Shown here: one piece after another, positions 9,052 to 17,641 of the stretch
Position numbering within the stretch: position 1 is the stretch's first letter
How the letters are laid out: every line of letters starts with the position of its first letter
From: CAXXOK01 sp963666755
GTDB lineage: Bacteria > Bacillota > Clostridia > Christensenellales > Aristaeellaceae
DNA length: 64,000 nucleotides
Assembly: GCA_963666755.2 (NCBI GenBank)
Contig: CAXXGW010000009.1
Coordinates: 1,054,001 to 1,118,000, forward strand
Reading direction: 5' to 3'
Translations under genes and position numbers: made by a program
Notes under the pieces: model-generated
The model's database searches: none
The model's input: only the letters and a program-made list of their open reading frames with translations
What the model was told of the DNA's origin: nothing

Positions 9052-10677
9052 ATGAAAAACATGGCTAGCAAGCTCGTATCCCTCGTGCTGTGCCTGACGC
9101 TGGTGCTGAGCATTGGCAGCTTTGCCTCCGCCGAAGGCGAAAAGGTGCTGAAAGTTCAAATCGAAACCGAAGTCCAGTCGCTGGACCCCCAGGTTGCGAC
9201 GGACGGCACTTCCTTTGAGGTGATCGCCGACTTTACAGACGGTCTGTATCAGATGGACGCCAACGGCGCCTCCGTGCCCGCTCTGGCGGCCGATACGGCT
9301 GTGAGTGCGGACGGCCTCACCTACACCTTCAAAATCCGTGACGACGCGTTCTGGTCCAACGGCGATCCCGTGACTGCGGACGATTTCGTTTACGGCTGGC
9401 AGCGCGCGGTGGATCCGAAGTTCGCCAGTGAGTATGCCTTCATCCTGACGGATATCGGCCAGATCAAGAACGCGGCCGCGATCTTCGCCGGCGAGAAGCC
9501 CATGGAAGAGCTTGGCGTGAAAGCGGTCGACGACAAGACCTTGCAGGTGGAACTCGCGGTGCCCGTGAGCTTCTTCACCAGCCTGCTCTACTTCCCGACG
9601 TATTACCCGGTCAACCGCGCATTCTGCGAGCAGTGCGGCGATACCTATGCCACCAGCCCGGAGACGGTGCTGTCCAACGGCGCGTTCATCCTGTCTACGT
9701 ATGAGCCTGCCGCCACGAGCTTCACCCTCACCAAGAATGCCAAGTACTATGACACCGACCGTGTCAAGCTGGACGGCCTGAGCTATCAGGTAATCAAGGA
9801 CAGCCAGACGGCCCTGCTGAGCTATCAGAACGGCGATCTGGACATCGTGACCCTCTCCGGCGATCAGGTTGAACTGGTTGCGGATGATCCCGAGTTCTCC
9901 ACCATGAATGCCGGCTACCTCTGGTACGTGGCTGTGAACGGCTCCGCTTACGAAGAACTGGGCAATGTGAACTTCCGCAAAGCCCTCAGCTGCGCGTTCG
10001 ACCGTGAAGCCATCGCCGCTAACATCGTTAAAGACGGCTCTACCGCCGCCAGCTTTGCGGTGCCTGAGCAGCTTGCCACCGGCCCCGACGGCCAGGATTT
10101 CCGTGCTACCGCGCCCGCGTATGACGGCTCCGACAAGGCTAAGGCTGCCGAATACTATGCCGCCGCCTGCAAGGAACTGGGCAAGAGCGAGTTCAAACTG
10201 AACATGGTTGTGGAAGACGATGCGACTGCCCAGAACGTCGCCGCCTTCATCCAGCAGGAATGGCAGAACACCCTGCCCGGCGTGACCGTCGAGCTTACGG
10301 TGGAAACCAAGAAACAGCGCGTAAAAGACCTGCAGGACGGCAACTTCAACGTTGGCCTGACCCGTTGGGGCCCGGACTACGCCGATCCGATGACCTACCT
10401 GAACATGTGGATCACCGATAACAGCAACAACTACGGCCACTGGAGCAACGCTGAGTATGACGAGATCATCAACAGCTGCATCAGCGGACCGCTGGCGCTG
10501 GATCCCGCTGCTCGCTGGACGGCGATGCACGACGCGGAAAAGATCGTCATGGACAACGCCGTGATCCTGCCCATCTACCAGAAGTGCAACGCGATGATGA
10601 TCCAGTCCACCGTTAAGGGCATCGAATTCCACGCCATCGCCCTCAACCGCGTGTACAAGGATACCACCATCGAGTAG
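9052..10677 (+). CDS. oppA: Oligopeptide ABC transporter substrate-binding protein
   Basis: 541 residues from ATG 9052 (SD GGAGATAAGGAG). The signal peptide MKNMASKLVSLVLCLTLVLS ends in SFASA-EG, a signal peptidase I site without a lipobox. Family-5 hallmarks follow: SLDPQVATDGTSFEV, the FKIRDDAFWSNGDPVTADDF block at residues ~90-112, then FRKALSCAFDREAIA and a late RWGPDYADPMTYLNMW. These are typical of OppA/DppA proteins that bind short peptides. It is the first gene of a five-gene opp operon and is separated from oppB by a strong terminator-like hairpin, which would give excess binding protein over permease. Peptide specificity is not visible. Confidence 0.93.
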   Translation: MKNMASKLVSLVLCLTLVLSIGSFASAEGEKVLKVQIETEVQSLDPQVATDGTSFEVIADFTDGLYQMDANGASVPALAADTAVSADGLTYTFKIRDDAFWSNGDPVTADDFVYGWQRAVDPKFASEYAFILTDIGQIKNAAAIFAGEKPMEELGVKAVDDKTLQVELAVPVSFFTSLLYFPTYYPVNRAFCEQCGDTYATSPETVLSNGAFILSTYEPAATSFTLTKNAKYYDTDRVKLDGLSYQVIKDSQTALLSYQNGDLDIVTLSGDQVELVADDPEFSTMNAGYLWYVAVNGSAYEELGNVNFRKALSCAFDREAIAANIVKDGSTAASFAVPEQLATGPDGQDFRATAPAYDGSDKAKAAEYYAAACKELGKSEFKLNMVVEDDATAQNVAAFIQQEWQNTLPGVTVELTVETKKQRVKDLQDGNFNVGLTRWGPDYADPMTYLNMWITDNSNNYGHWSNAEYDEIINSCISGPLALDPAARWTAMHDAEKIVMDNAVILPIYQKCNAMMIQSTVKGIEFHAIALNRVYKDTTIE

Positions 10678-10695
10678 TCCGCTTCGATCCTTACG

Positions 10696-10733
10696 CCGCG
10701 CAGCGTCCGTCTGTGGCCGCTGCGCGGTTTTTT
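10696..10733 (+). terminator. Terminator-like hairpin between oppA and oppB
   Basis: A perfect 10-bp stem (CCGCGCAGCG 10696-10705 with CGCTGCGCGG 10718-10727) is followed directly by six T (10728-10733). It looks like a full intrinsic terminator, yet oppB has no obvious promoter of its own in the remaining ~40 bases. Partial termination is therefore the likely role. Confidence 0.85.
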
Positions 10734-10773
10734 CCCTGCTTTGACGTTACTGCACACGAGAGGAGCGTTGAGT

Positions 10774-11715
10774 ATGCGACGCTATATTGCCAAGAGACTG
10801 CTGATCTCCATCGGCACGCTCTTTGTCGTGATCCTGATTTTATTCGTCCTGCTCCAGTTCATGCCCGGTTCTCCCTTTAACGACGAAAAACTGGATGCCG
10901 CACAGCGTGCTGTTCTTTATGAAAAATATGGGTTGGATCAACCCGTGGTTATACAGTTCTTTAAATATGTGTATAATATGCTGCGCGGCGATTTTGGCGT
11001 CAGTTACACCATCAGTAAAAACACGCCGATCACGCAGTTATTACAAAGCAGACTTCCCATCAGCCTGCGCATCGGTGGGCAAGCTGTGCTGCTGGGCGCC
11101 GTGATTGGGCTGATTCTGGGAATTGTGGCCGCCATCCGGCATGGCACCATCTGGGACACCATTTCAACCATCATATCCGTATTGGGGGTGAGCGTGCCAA
11201 GTTATGTGTTTGCCTTGGCATTGGCTTACGTGTTCGGGTATGAGCTACGGTGGTTCCCGCTTTTATACAGCGCCGACACGCCGCTTATGTCCTCCGTGAT
11301 GCCCAGTATTGCGCTTTGTATGTTTACCATCGCCTCCATTGCGCGCTTTACCCGCAGCGAAATGCTGGAGGTACTGGGCAGCGATTATATTCTGCTGGCG
11401 GAGAGCAAAGGCGTGTATGGCGTCAAGCTGATTATGCGGCATGTGCTGCGTAATGCGCTGATCCCCATTGTAACGGTGCTGGCGCCGCTAATCGTAGGCC
11501 TCATGACCGGCAGCCTTGTGGTGGAAAAAATATTCTCCATTCCAGGCATCGGAAGCCTGCTGGTTACGGCGATCCAATCCAATGACTACAATGTGGTCAT
11601 TGTGCTCAGCTTCATTTACAGCGCCATGTACATCGGCATTATGCTGGTGGTCGATATCCTTTACGGGGTGATCGATCCGCGCATCCGCCTGAGCAAGGAG
11701 GTTCCGCATGACTAA
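10774..11715 (+). CDS. oppB: Oligopeptide ABC transporter permease OppB
   Basis: 313 residues from ATG 10774, chosen because AGAGGAG lies just upstream and because the protein then begins with the family-typical MRRYIAKRLLISIGTLFVV. The GSPFND segment, six membrane spans and the cytoplasmic EAA loop (SKGVYGVKLIMRHVLRNALI) mark it as an OppB/DppB permease that contacts the ATPases. It overlaps oppC by 8 bases, so the two are translationally coupled. Confidence 0.93.
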   Translation: MRRYIAKRLLISIGTLFVVILILFVLLQFMPGSPFNDEKLDAAQRAVLYEKYGLDQPVVIQFFKYVYNMLRGDFGVSYTISKNTPITQLLQSRLPISLRIGGQAVLLGAVIGLILGIVAAIRHGTIWDTISTIISVLGVSVPSYVFALALAYVFGYELRWFPLLYSADTPLMSSVMPSIALCMFTIASIARFTRSEMLEVLGSDYILLAESKGVYGVKLIMRHVLRNALIPIVTVLAPLIVGLMTGSLVVEKIFSIPGIGSLLVTAIQSNDYNVVIVLSFIYSAMYIGIMLVVDILYGVIDPRIRLSKEVPHD

Positions 11716-12766
11716 CGAAACTTTGGTGCAGACCGTGGAATTCCTGCCCGACGATTTTGAGCTCAAGGGCGCGGAAGACACCAAGCTGGATATGAACTTC
11801 GCCAGCCAGCGGTTTTGGAAGGATGCTTATCTGCGCTTCAAGAAAAACAAGGGCGCGGTGTTCAGCATTATCACGATCGTCCTGATTATTCTGCTGGCCG
11901 TGATCGGCCCGATGGTATCACAGTATACCTACCAGCAGCAGGATATTGGAAAAACGAATCTGGCTCCGCGCGTGCCGGGGCTGGAAGCGCTTGGGATTTT
12001 TGACGGTAGCGAAACGCTGCGGACCTCCACCGGCAGCAAGGTAAAAAACGCGTATATTGTAAACAAGGAAACCGGCGAGAAGAACGATACCTACTATTGG
12101 TTCGGTTCGGACGCGCTGGGCCGTGACATCTGGACACGCACGTGGACTGGTACGCGCATCAGCCTTTACATTGCGTTTGTCGCGGTGCTGATCGACATGA
12201 TTATCGGCATGAGCTACGGCCTGATTTCCGGCTATTTCGGCGGCAAGGTCGATTCTGTGATGCAGCGGTTTGCGGAAATTATCAACAGCATTCCGACGCT
12301 GGTAATCGTCACGCTGTTGATGTTGATTCTCAAACCGGGCCTGATGACCATTACCATCGCCCTGATGCTGACAGGGTGGATCGGTATGAGCCGCATCGCG
12401 CGCGCACAGATGCTCAAGCTCAAGGAGCAGGAGTTTGTGCTGGCCAGCCACACGCTGGGCGCATCTAATATGCGGGTAATTTTCAGCGAAATTTTACCCA
12501 ACATCATCAGCCAGTTGATCACCAACACGATGTTCTCCATCCCCAATGCGATTTTTACCGAAGCATTTTTAAGCTTTGTGGGTCTTGGCATTCCGGAACC
12601 CATGTGCTCGCTGGGCTCGCTGATCAGCTATGCGTTTAAAAACTTCACGACGCACCCGTTCCAGATCGTGCCGCCGGTTGTGGTGCTGGCACTGTTGATG
12701 CTGTGCTTCAACATGCTGGCCGACGGTCTGCGCGACGCGTTCGACCCCAAGATGAAGGAGATGTGA
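11708..12766 (+). CDS. oppC: Oligopeptide ABC transporter permease OppC
   Basis: 352 residues from ATG 11708, with AAGGAGG inside the end of oppB. It has a cytoplasmic N-terminal extension, one membrane span, then a long external loop (NLAPRVPGLEALGIFDGSE) typical of Firmicutes OppC. The permease core follows, with the EAA loop (ASHTLGASNMRVIFSEILPN). It pairs with OppB to form the channel. Gene order, overlap and length agree with a standard opp operon. Confidence 0.93.
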   Translation: MTNETLVQTVEFLPDDFELKGAEDTKLDMNFASQRFWKDAYLRFKKNKGAVFSIITIVLIILLAVIGPMVSQYTYQQQDIGKTNLAPRVPGLEALGIFDGSETLRTSTGSKVKNAYIVNKETGEKNDTYYWFGSDALGRDIWTRTWTGTRISLYIAFVAVLIDMIIGMSYGLISGYFGGKVDSVMQRFAEIINSIPTLVIVTLLMLILKPGLMTITIALMLTGWIGMSRIARAQMLKLKEQEFVLASHTLGASNMRVIFSEILPNIISQLITNTMFSIPNAIFTEAFLSFVGLGIPEPMCSLGSLISYAFKNFTTHPFQIVPPVVVLALLMLCFNMLADGLRDAFDPKMKEM

Positions 12767-12773
12767 GCAAGCC

Positions 12774-13853
12774 GTGGCAATCCAAAAAGGCGAACGGATC
12801 CTCTCCATCCGCGGGCTGGATATCAGCTTCACTACGACAGCCGGCGCCGTGCACGCGATCCGCGGGGTGGACATGGACCTTTACAAGGGCGAAACCGTGG
12901 CAGTGGTGGGGGAGAGCGGCTCCGGGAAAAGCGTAACCATGAAAGCCGTCATGGGCATCTTGGATAAGAACAGCGTTGTGAACAGCGGTACCATCCTCTA
13001 CCATTATACGGAGCACGGCGAGGAGAAAACCGTCGATATCCTGAAACTGGATCGGAAAACCATCCGGCAGACCCTCAATGGCAGACACATCGCCATGGTG
13101 TTTCAAGACCCGATGACCTCGCTGGACCCGACCATGACCATTGGCAAACAGATCATGGAGGGTATTCTGCTGCACGACGGCGTCAGCAAAAAAGAAGCCC
13201 GGGAGCGGGCGATATCGCTGTTGTCGCTGGTAGGCATTCCGGACCCGGATAAACGGATCAAGAATTACCCGCACCAGTTGTCCGGCGGCATGCGGCAGCG
13301 TGTGGTGATCGCCATCGCGCTGGCCTGCGACCCGGATGTGCTGATTTGCGACGAGCCGACCACCGCGCTGGATGTGACTATTCAGGCCAAAATTCTGGAA
13401 CTGATTAAAAGCATCCAGCAGAAGATGGAGCTCAGCGTCATCTACATTACCCATGATCTGGGCGTAGTCGCCAAAGTGGCGGATTATGTAAACGTCATGT
13501 ATGCGGGCAATATTGTGGAACGCGGGCTGATCGACGAGGTGTTCTACGATCCGCGGCACCCCTACACATGGGGTCTGCTTTCTGCGATGCCGGATTTGGA
13601 TACCAACGACGAACGCCTTTACGCCATCCCCGGCAGCCCGCCCAACCTGATGCACGAACGGACCGGCGACGCATTTGCGCCCCGCAATATTTACGCCTTG
13701 AACATCGACGACCGCGTGATGCCGCCGATGTTCCGCATCACCGATACCCATGCGGCGGCCACCTGGCTATTGCATGAGGATGCGCCGCATGTGGAAATGC
13801 CGCGCGAACTGCGCGAACGGATTGAGCGCATGAAGAGGGAGGCGGGAAAATGA
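12774..13853 (+). CDS. oppD: Oligopeptide ABC transporter ATP-binding protein OppD
   Basis: 359 residues from GTG 12774; AAGGAG overlaps the end of oppC. Walker A (GESGSGKS), Q-loop (MVFQDPMTSLDPTM), signature (LSGGMRQR), Walker B (LICDEPTTALD) and the switch His (YITHDLG) are all present. The C-terminal oligopeptide-transporter region carries the usual RHPYTWGLLSAMP block; it lacks an obvious Fe-S Cys cluster. It energises uptake together with OppF, whose start overlaps this stop by four bases (ATGA). Confidence 0.94.
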   Translation: MAIQKGERILSIRGLDISFTTTAGAVHAIRGVDMDLYKGETVAVVGESGSGKSVTMKAVMGILDKNSVVNSGTILYHYTEHGEEKTVDILKLDRKTIRQTLNGRHIAMVFQDPMTSLDPTMTIGKQIMEGILLHDGVSKKEARERAISLLSLVGIPDPDKRIKNYPHQLSGGMRQRVVIAIALACDPDVLICDEPTTALDVTIQAKILELIKSIQQKMELSVIYITHDLGVVAKVADYVNVMYAGNIVERGLIDEVFYDPRHPYTWGLLSAMPDLDTNDERLYAIPGSPPNLMHERTGDAFAPRNIYALNIDDRVMPPMFRITDTHAAATWLLHEDAPHVEMPRELRERIERMKREAGK

Positions 13854-14800
13854 GCACGCCACTCCTGAAAGTGGAAAATCTGAAACAGCACTTCCGCATC
13901 AACAGCCACTACACGGTAAAAGCCGTGGACGGCGTCAGCTTTGAAATCTTCCCCGGCGAAACGTACGGGTTGGTGGGGGAGAGCGGCTCGGGCAAAAGCA
14001 CGATCGGCCGGAGCGTAATCCGCCTGTATGAGCCTACGCAGGGGAAAATCACCTTTGATGGGCTGGACATCAGCGGCAAACTCAACCGTGAAGGCGAACG
14101 GCACCTGCGCACCGGGATGCAGATGATTTTTCAGGACCCCATGGCCTGCCTGAACCCGCGCAAAAAGGTGAGCGACATTATCGCGCAGGGGCTGGACATC
14201 CATCACGTGTGCGCCAACACCCGCGAGCGGAACGCTAAAGTCTCCGAAATTCTGGAGCAGGTAGGCCTCGCGCCGGAGCACGCGACTCGGTATCCGCATC
14301 AGTTTTCCGGTGGGCAGCGCCAGCGCGTCGGCATTGCGCGCGCTCTGATTATGCGGCCCAAGCTGATTATCGCGGACGAATGCATCAGCGCGCTGGATGT
14401 GAGCATCCAGGCGCAGGTGGTCAACCTGATGAAGGATATCCAGCAGCGCACCGGCTGCGCGTACCTGTTTATCGCGCACGATCTGTCGATGGTGAAGTAC
14501 ATCAGCAACCGAATCGGCGTGCTGCACCTGGGGCATCTGGTCGAAACGGGCAGCAAGGATGAGATTTTCGCCAACCCCATCCACCCCTATACGCGCAGCC
14601 TGCTTTCTGCTATCCCTCACCCGAATCCGATTGTGGAAAAGCGCCGGATTGCGATCGGCTATGACTACCGGGAATTTGGGGTGGACTACAATAAGGGCAG
14701 CGAGCACCTTGTAGGGGGAACGCACCGGGTGCTGGCGACCGACGCGGAGTATGAAAAATGGGTGCAGGAAGCTGAAACCCTGAACCATAAGGCGGTTTAG
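13850..14800 (+). CDS. oppF: Oligopeptide ABC transporter ATP-binding protein OppF
   Basis: 316 residues from ATG 13850 in an ATGA overlap with oppD (SD GGGAGG). All ATPase motifs are intact: GESGSGKST, QMIFQDPMACLNPRK, FSGGQRQRVGIARAL, IIADECISALD and IAHDL. The C terminus carries the HPYTRSLLSAIP oligopeptide/dipeptide domain. It is the last gene of the operon, ending 15 bases before a strong bidirectional terminator. Confidence 0.94.
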   Translation: MSTPLLKVENLKQHFRINSHYTVKAVDGVSFEIFPGETYGLVGESGSGKSTIGRSVIRLYEPTQGKITFDGLDISGKLNREGERHLRTGMQMIFQDPMACLNPRKKVSDIIAQGLDIHHVCANTRERNAKVSEILEQVGLAPEHATRYPHQFSGGQRQRVGIARALIMRPKLIIADECISALDVSIQAQVVNLMKDIQQRTGCAYLFIAHDLSMVKYISNRIGVLHLGHLVETGSKDEIFANPIHPYTRSLLSAIPHPNPIVEKRRIAIGYDYREFGVDYNKGSEHLVGGTHRVLATDAEYEKWVQEAETLNHKAV

Positions 14801-14814
14801 GCGGCGTATACGGC

Positions 14815-14849
14815 AAAAGGCCCGGAGCCATTATGGCTCCGGGCCTTTT
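14815..14849. terminator. Bidirectional intrinsic terminator
   Basis: A perfect 16-bp stem (14815-14830 with 14834-14849) has a 3-base TTA loop; the arms begin AAAA and end TTTT, so it works on both strands. It separates convergent oppF and the minus-strand ABC operon. Confidence 0.95.
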
Positions 14850-14886
14850 CGGGGTTAATCGGTTGCGGGATGCGCAACGGGTTTGT

Positions 14887-15894
14887 TTACTGCTGAATAA
14901 CCAGCAGGTCTTTGCGGTCCAGCGCAAGTTCGATGCTTTCTCCAAGGTTCAGGATGCGCGCGTTCTGGTTGACCGCTTCAAAGTGCATCGGCTGACCATC
15001 GCAATCCAGTTGATAACGGATGATGCTGCCCAGCATGGAAAGCTGCGTGACGGTGCCTTTAAACCGCAGCGCGTCGGCACTGCCGGCCAGCGAAAGCGCT
15101 TCGGGCCGGATGGCGACCACCTTGCATTCCGGTGCGGTAATCCGGAACAGTTTGGCCGCGACTTCCGGCTTGAGCACGTTATAGTGGCCGATAAACCGCG
15201 CCACAAACTCGCTGTTGGGGCTTGCGTAGATTTGATCCGGCGAGCCTTGTTGAGCAATGATGCCGTCATGCATCACGAAAACCCGGTCGGAGATGCTCAT
15301 GGCCTCCTCCTGATCGTGCGTGACAAAGATGGCGGTCATGTGCATTTTCTGCTGAATATCACGGATCTGCACACGCAGGTTCTGCCGAATCTGTGCATCC
15401 AATGCGGAGAGCGGCTCGTCCAGCAGCAGCACTTTCGGATCCATCACCAAGGCGCGCGCCAGCGCAACGCGCTGCTGCTGTCCGCCGGACAGCTGGCTGG
15501 GGCGGCAGACCTCTTTGCCTTCCAGCCCCACAAGGGCTACCATTTCCTCTACGCGGCGGTTAATCTCTTCCCGTGAGCGTTTCTGGATGGTCAAACCGAA
15601 GGCGATGTTCTGGCACACCGTCATGTTGGGGAACAGCGCGTAGCTCTGGAACACCATCCCCACCTGACGCTTACGAACGTCCACATCCGTCACATCCTGA
15701 TCGTCAATCAGGACGCGCCCCTCCTCGATGGGGTTCAAACCGGCGATGGCCCGCAACAGCGTGGATTTTCCGCAACCCGAAGGCCCCAGAAGGGTTACCA
15801 TTTCTCCCTTATTGACCCCCAGGGAAATGTTTCGAAGCACCGTATTGGCGCCGAAACGCTTTACAACGTTCTGAATCTCAATAAACTGGCTCAT
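14887..15894 (-). CDS. ABC transporter ATPase, PotA/FbpC type
   Basis: 335 residues. Walker A (GPSGCGKST), Q-loop (MVFQSYALFPNMTV), signature (LSGGQQQRVALARAL), Walker B (VLLLDEPLSALD) and the HDQEEAM switch are intact. A C-terminal TOBE-like regulatory domain follows (residues ~240-330, with VVAIRPEALSL). This subfamily drives uptake of polyamines, ferric iron, phosphonates or thiamine. Its start overlaps the preceding permease stop, and it is the last gene of the four-gene minus-strand operon divergent from eutA. Substrate is not determined from sequence. Confidence 0.93.
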   Translation of the reverse strand: MSQFIEIQNVVKRFGANTVLRNISLGVNKGEMVTLLGPSGCGKSTLLRAIAGLNPIEEGRVLIDDQDVTDVDVRKRQVGMVFQSYALFPNMTVCQNIAFGLTIQKRSREEINRRVEEMVALVGLEGKEVCRPSQLSGGQQQRVALARALVMDPKVLLLDEPLSALDAQIRQNLRVQIRDIQQKMHMTAIFVTHDQEEAMSISDRVFVMHDGIIAQQGSPDQIYASPNSEFVARFIGHYNVLKPEVAAKLFRITAPECKVVAIRPEALSLAGSADALRFKGTVTQLSMLGSIIRYQLDCDGQPMHFEAVNQNARILNLGESIELALDRKDLLVIQQ

Positions 15895-16696
15895 GTGCGT
15901 TCCTCCTGCCCGTCCGTTTTGCCGGCTTTTTACCGCCCGAAAGCTTGATCAGCGCAATACAGATCAGCGTCATGATGAATACGTAGATCACAACAATCGC
16001 GCTGGAAAGGTGGCCCGTCTGTTTCATGACCAGGTAGAGGTAGATCTGCACGGTTTCAAAGCTGCCGCCGATAAGCATGTTGGCGATAACGAACTCGCCA
16101 AACAGCGTGGAGAAGCTGAGCAGGGTGCTGACCAGAATACCGGGTCCGATGCCGGGCACAATGATGCGCAGGAAGGTTTGCAGGGTGGAAGCGCCCAATA
16201 CGCGCGCCGCTTCCGAGACCGGGACGATGTCGATCGCGCGCATCGCATTGCTGATGCCCGAATACATGAGCGGCATGATGAACACGAAGTAGGAGCCCGC
16301 CAGCACCGCCACCATCGGCAGATCAGTGCCGCCGTAGGTGTTCAGGAGCGCCGTCGCGCTGATGACGCCCGGAATGGCGTACGGCATCAGCGTCAGGGCT
16401 TTGAGCAACCCCTCCAGCTTGGGGGTAAAGGTGATGACCACGTACACCAGCGGCGTCATAACCAGCACAGCCAACGATACGCCCGCGACGCTGATCCCCA
16501 CACTGCGAAGGATGGCCGACCAAAAACGCTCGGACAGGAACATTTCAGCGTAGTGTTTGAGCGTGTAGCCTTCCGGGAGCACCGTGGTACTCCATTTGGA
16601 TGCCAGCGAGTAGAGCCCGGTAATCACAAAGGGGATGAAGAGGTAAATGACCATCACAATGATAATCAGTTTAACCCCTTTCGATGTACGGGTCAT
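15878..16696 (-). CDS. ABC transporter permease, PotC-like
   Basis: 272 residues with six membrane spans and a permease EAA loop (SEAARVLGASTLQTFLRIIVPG). It is the second permease of a PotABCD/Fbp-type importer: it overlaps the ATPase gene by 17 bases and the other permease gene by 4 bases, so the three are translationally coupled. It starts MTRTSKGVKLIIIVMVIYLF. Confidence 0.9.
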   Translation of the reverse strand: MTRTSKGVKLIIIVMVIYLFIPFVITGLYSLASKWSTTVLPEGYTLKHYAEMFLSERFWSAILRSVGISVAGVSLAVLVMTPLVYVVITFTPKLEGLLKALTLMPYAIPGVISATALLNTYGGTDLPMVAVLAGSYFVFIMPLMYSGISNAMRAIDIVPVSEAARVLGASTLQTFLRIIVPGIGPGILVSTLLSFSTLFGEFVIANMLIGGSFETVQIYLYLVMKQTGHLSSAIVVIYVFIMTLICIALIKLSGGKKPAKRTGRRNAHEPVY

Positions 16697-17556
16697 GTTT
16701 TCAGCCCCCTTCGCGCAGCCAGCTTGCTGGCCCAGTCATTCAAAAGCATGATGACAATCAGCACCAGCGCAAGGGTTACGGCCAAGGCGCTGCCGATCTC
16801 CGGCTTGGTGCGAAGGTCGCCGCTGATCAACGCCCCGATGCGGATGGTTACCAGATTGTAGCTGGAGCTGACCAGATAGTAGGCCGTTGCGTACGCGCCC
16901 ATGGCGTTGGCGAACAGCAGCGTAAACGTGGAAAGGACGCTGGGCAGGATGGTCGGCACGCCGATGCGCAGCCAGAACTGCGGCTGGGAAGCGCCCAGGA
17001 TGGAGGCGGCTTCCTTCCAATCCTCCCGGATGCCCCGGTAGATGGGGTATAAAAGCATGATGCCCAGCGGCACCTGAAAATATGTATATGCGATAACCAA
17101 CCCCTGCACGGAGTAAATACTGAAAGAATCGGTAATGTCAATCCCCATGCCCTGCAACAATATAATGAACATCCCGGTATTGCCCAGCATTAGCGTAAGG
17201 GCGAAGGCCAGAGGCATACCGGCGAAGTTGGAAGTCATGTTGACAACCACAAGCAGGTTGTTCTGGGTCTTTTCGCTGGCAAAACGGGTGAGCGCGAAGG
17301 AACAGACGAGTGCAATCAGAATGCCGTAGACGCTGGATTGCAGCGCAAGCATAATGCTGTTGATAAAGCTCAGCTGATAGAGCCTGCTGGTGAACACGGT
17401 AACAAAGTTGGCGAAGGTGAACCCGCCCGTTTTCGGCGTAGACAGCGAAGTGCTGATCAGCGAGACCAGAGGGATCGCCATAAACGCAGCCACAAATAAC
17501 AGAAAAACCCCCATGGTAGTGAGGTAGAAGCTGTTCAGCTTCTTCTTTTTTCGCAT
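16693..17556 (-). CDS. ABC transporter permease, PotB-like
   Basis: 287 residues from ATG 17556 (SD AGGAGGG in the minus direction). It has six membrane spans and an EAA loop (WKEAASILGASQPQFWLRIG). It forms the channel with the PotC-like partner. The gene follows the binding-protein gene after an 85-base gap holding a hairpin, the usual way to make binding protein in excess. Confidence 0.9.
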   Translation of the reverse strand: MRKKKKLNSFYLTTMGVFLLFVAAFMAIPLVSLISTSLSTPKTGGFTFANFVTVFTSRLYQLSFINSIMLALQSSVYGILIALVCSFALTRFASEKTQNNLLVVVNMTSNFAGMPLAFALTLMLGNTGMFIILLQGMGIDITDSFSIYSVQGLVIAYTYFQVPLGIMLLYPIYRGIREDWKEAASILGASQPQFWLRIGVPTILPSVLSTFTLLFANAMGAYATAYYLVSSSYNLVTIRIGALISGDLRTKPEIGSALAVTLALVLIVIMLLNDWASKLAARRGLKT

Positions 17557-17595
17557 ACGGGAGACCCTCCTGTTTCATACCCCCAAAGAAAGGGA

Positions 17596-17617
17596 GGGGC
17601 TATGGTGACATAGCCCC
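17596..17617 (-). terminator. Intercistronic hairpin behind the binding-protein gene
   Basis: A perfect 9-bp stem GGGGCTATG/CATAGCCCC with a GTGA tetraloop (GNRA type) lies between the binding-protein stop and the permease start. No T-run follows, so mRNA stabilisation of the binding-protein segment fits better than full termination. Confidence 0.6.
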
Positions 17618-17641
17618 GCCCATTTCCAGAGGAACAACGCG

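Noticed and set aside
8935..10632. Minus-strand frame of ~565 codons across oppA
   Set aside because: Shadow of oppA; also covers the oppA promoter and signal peptide.
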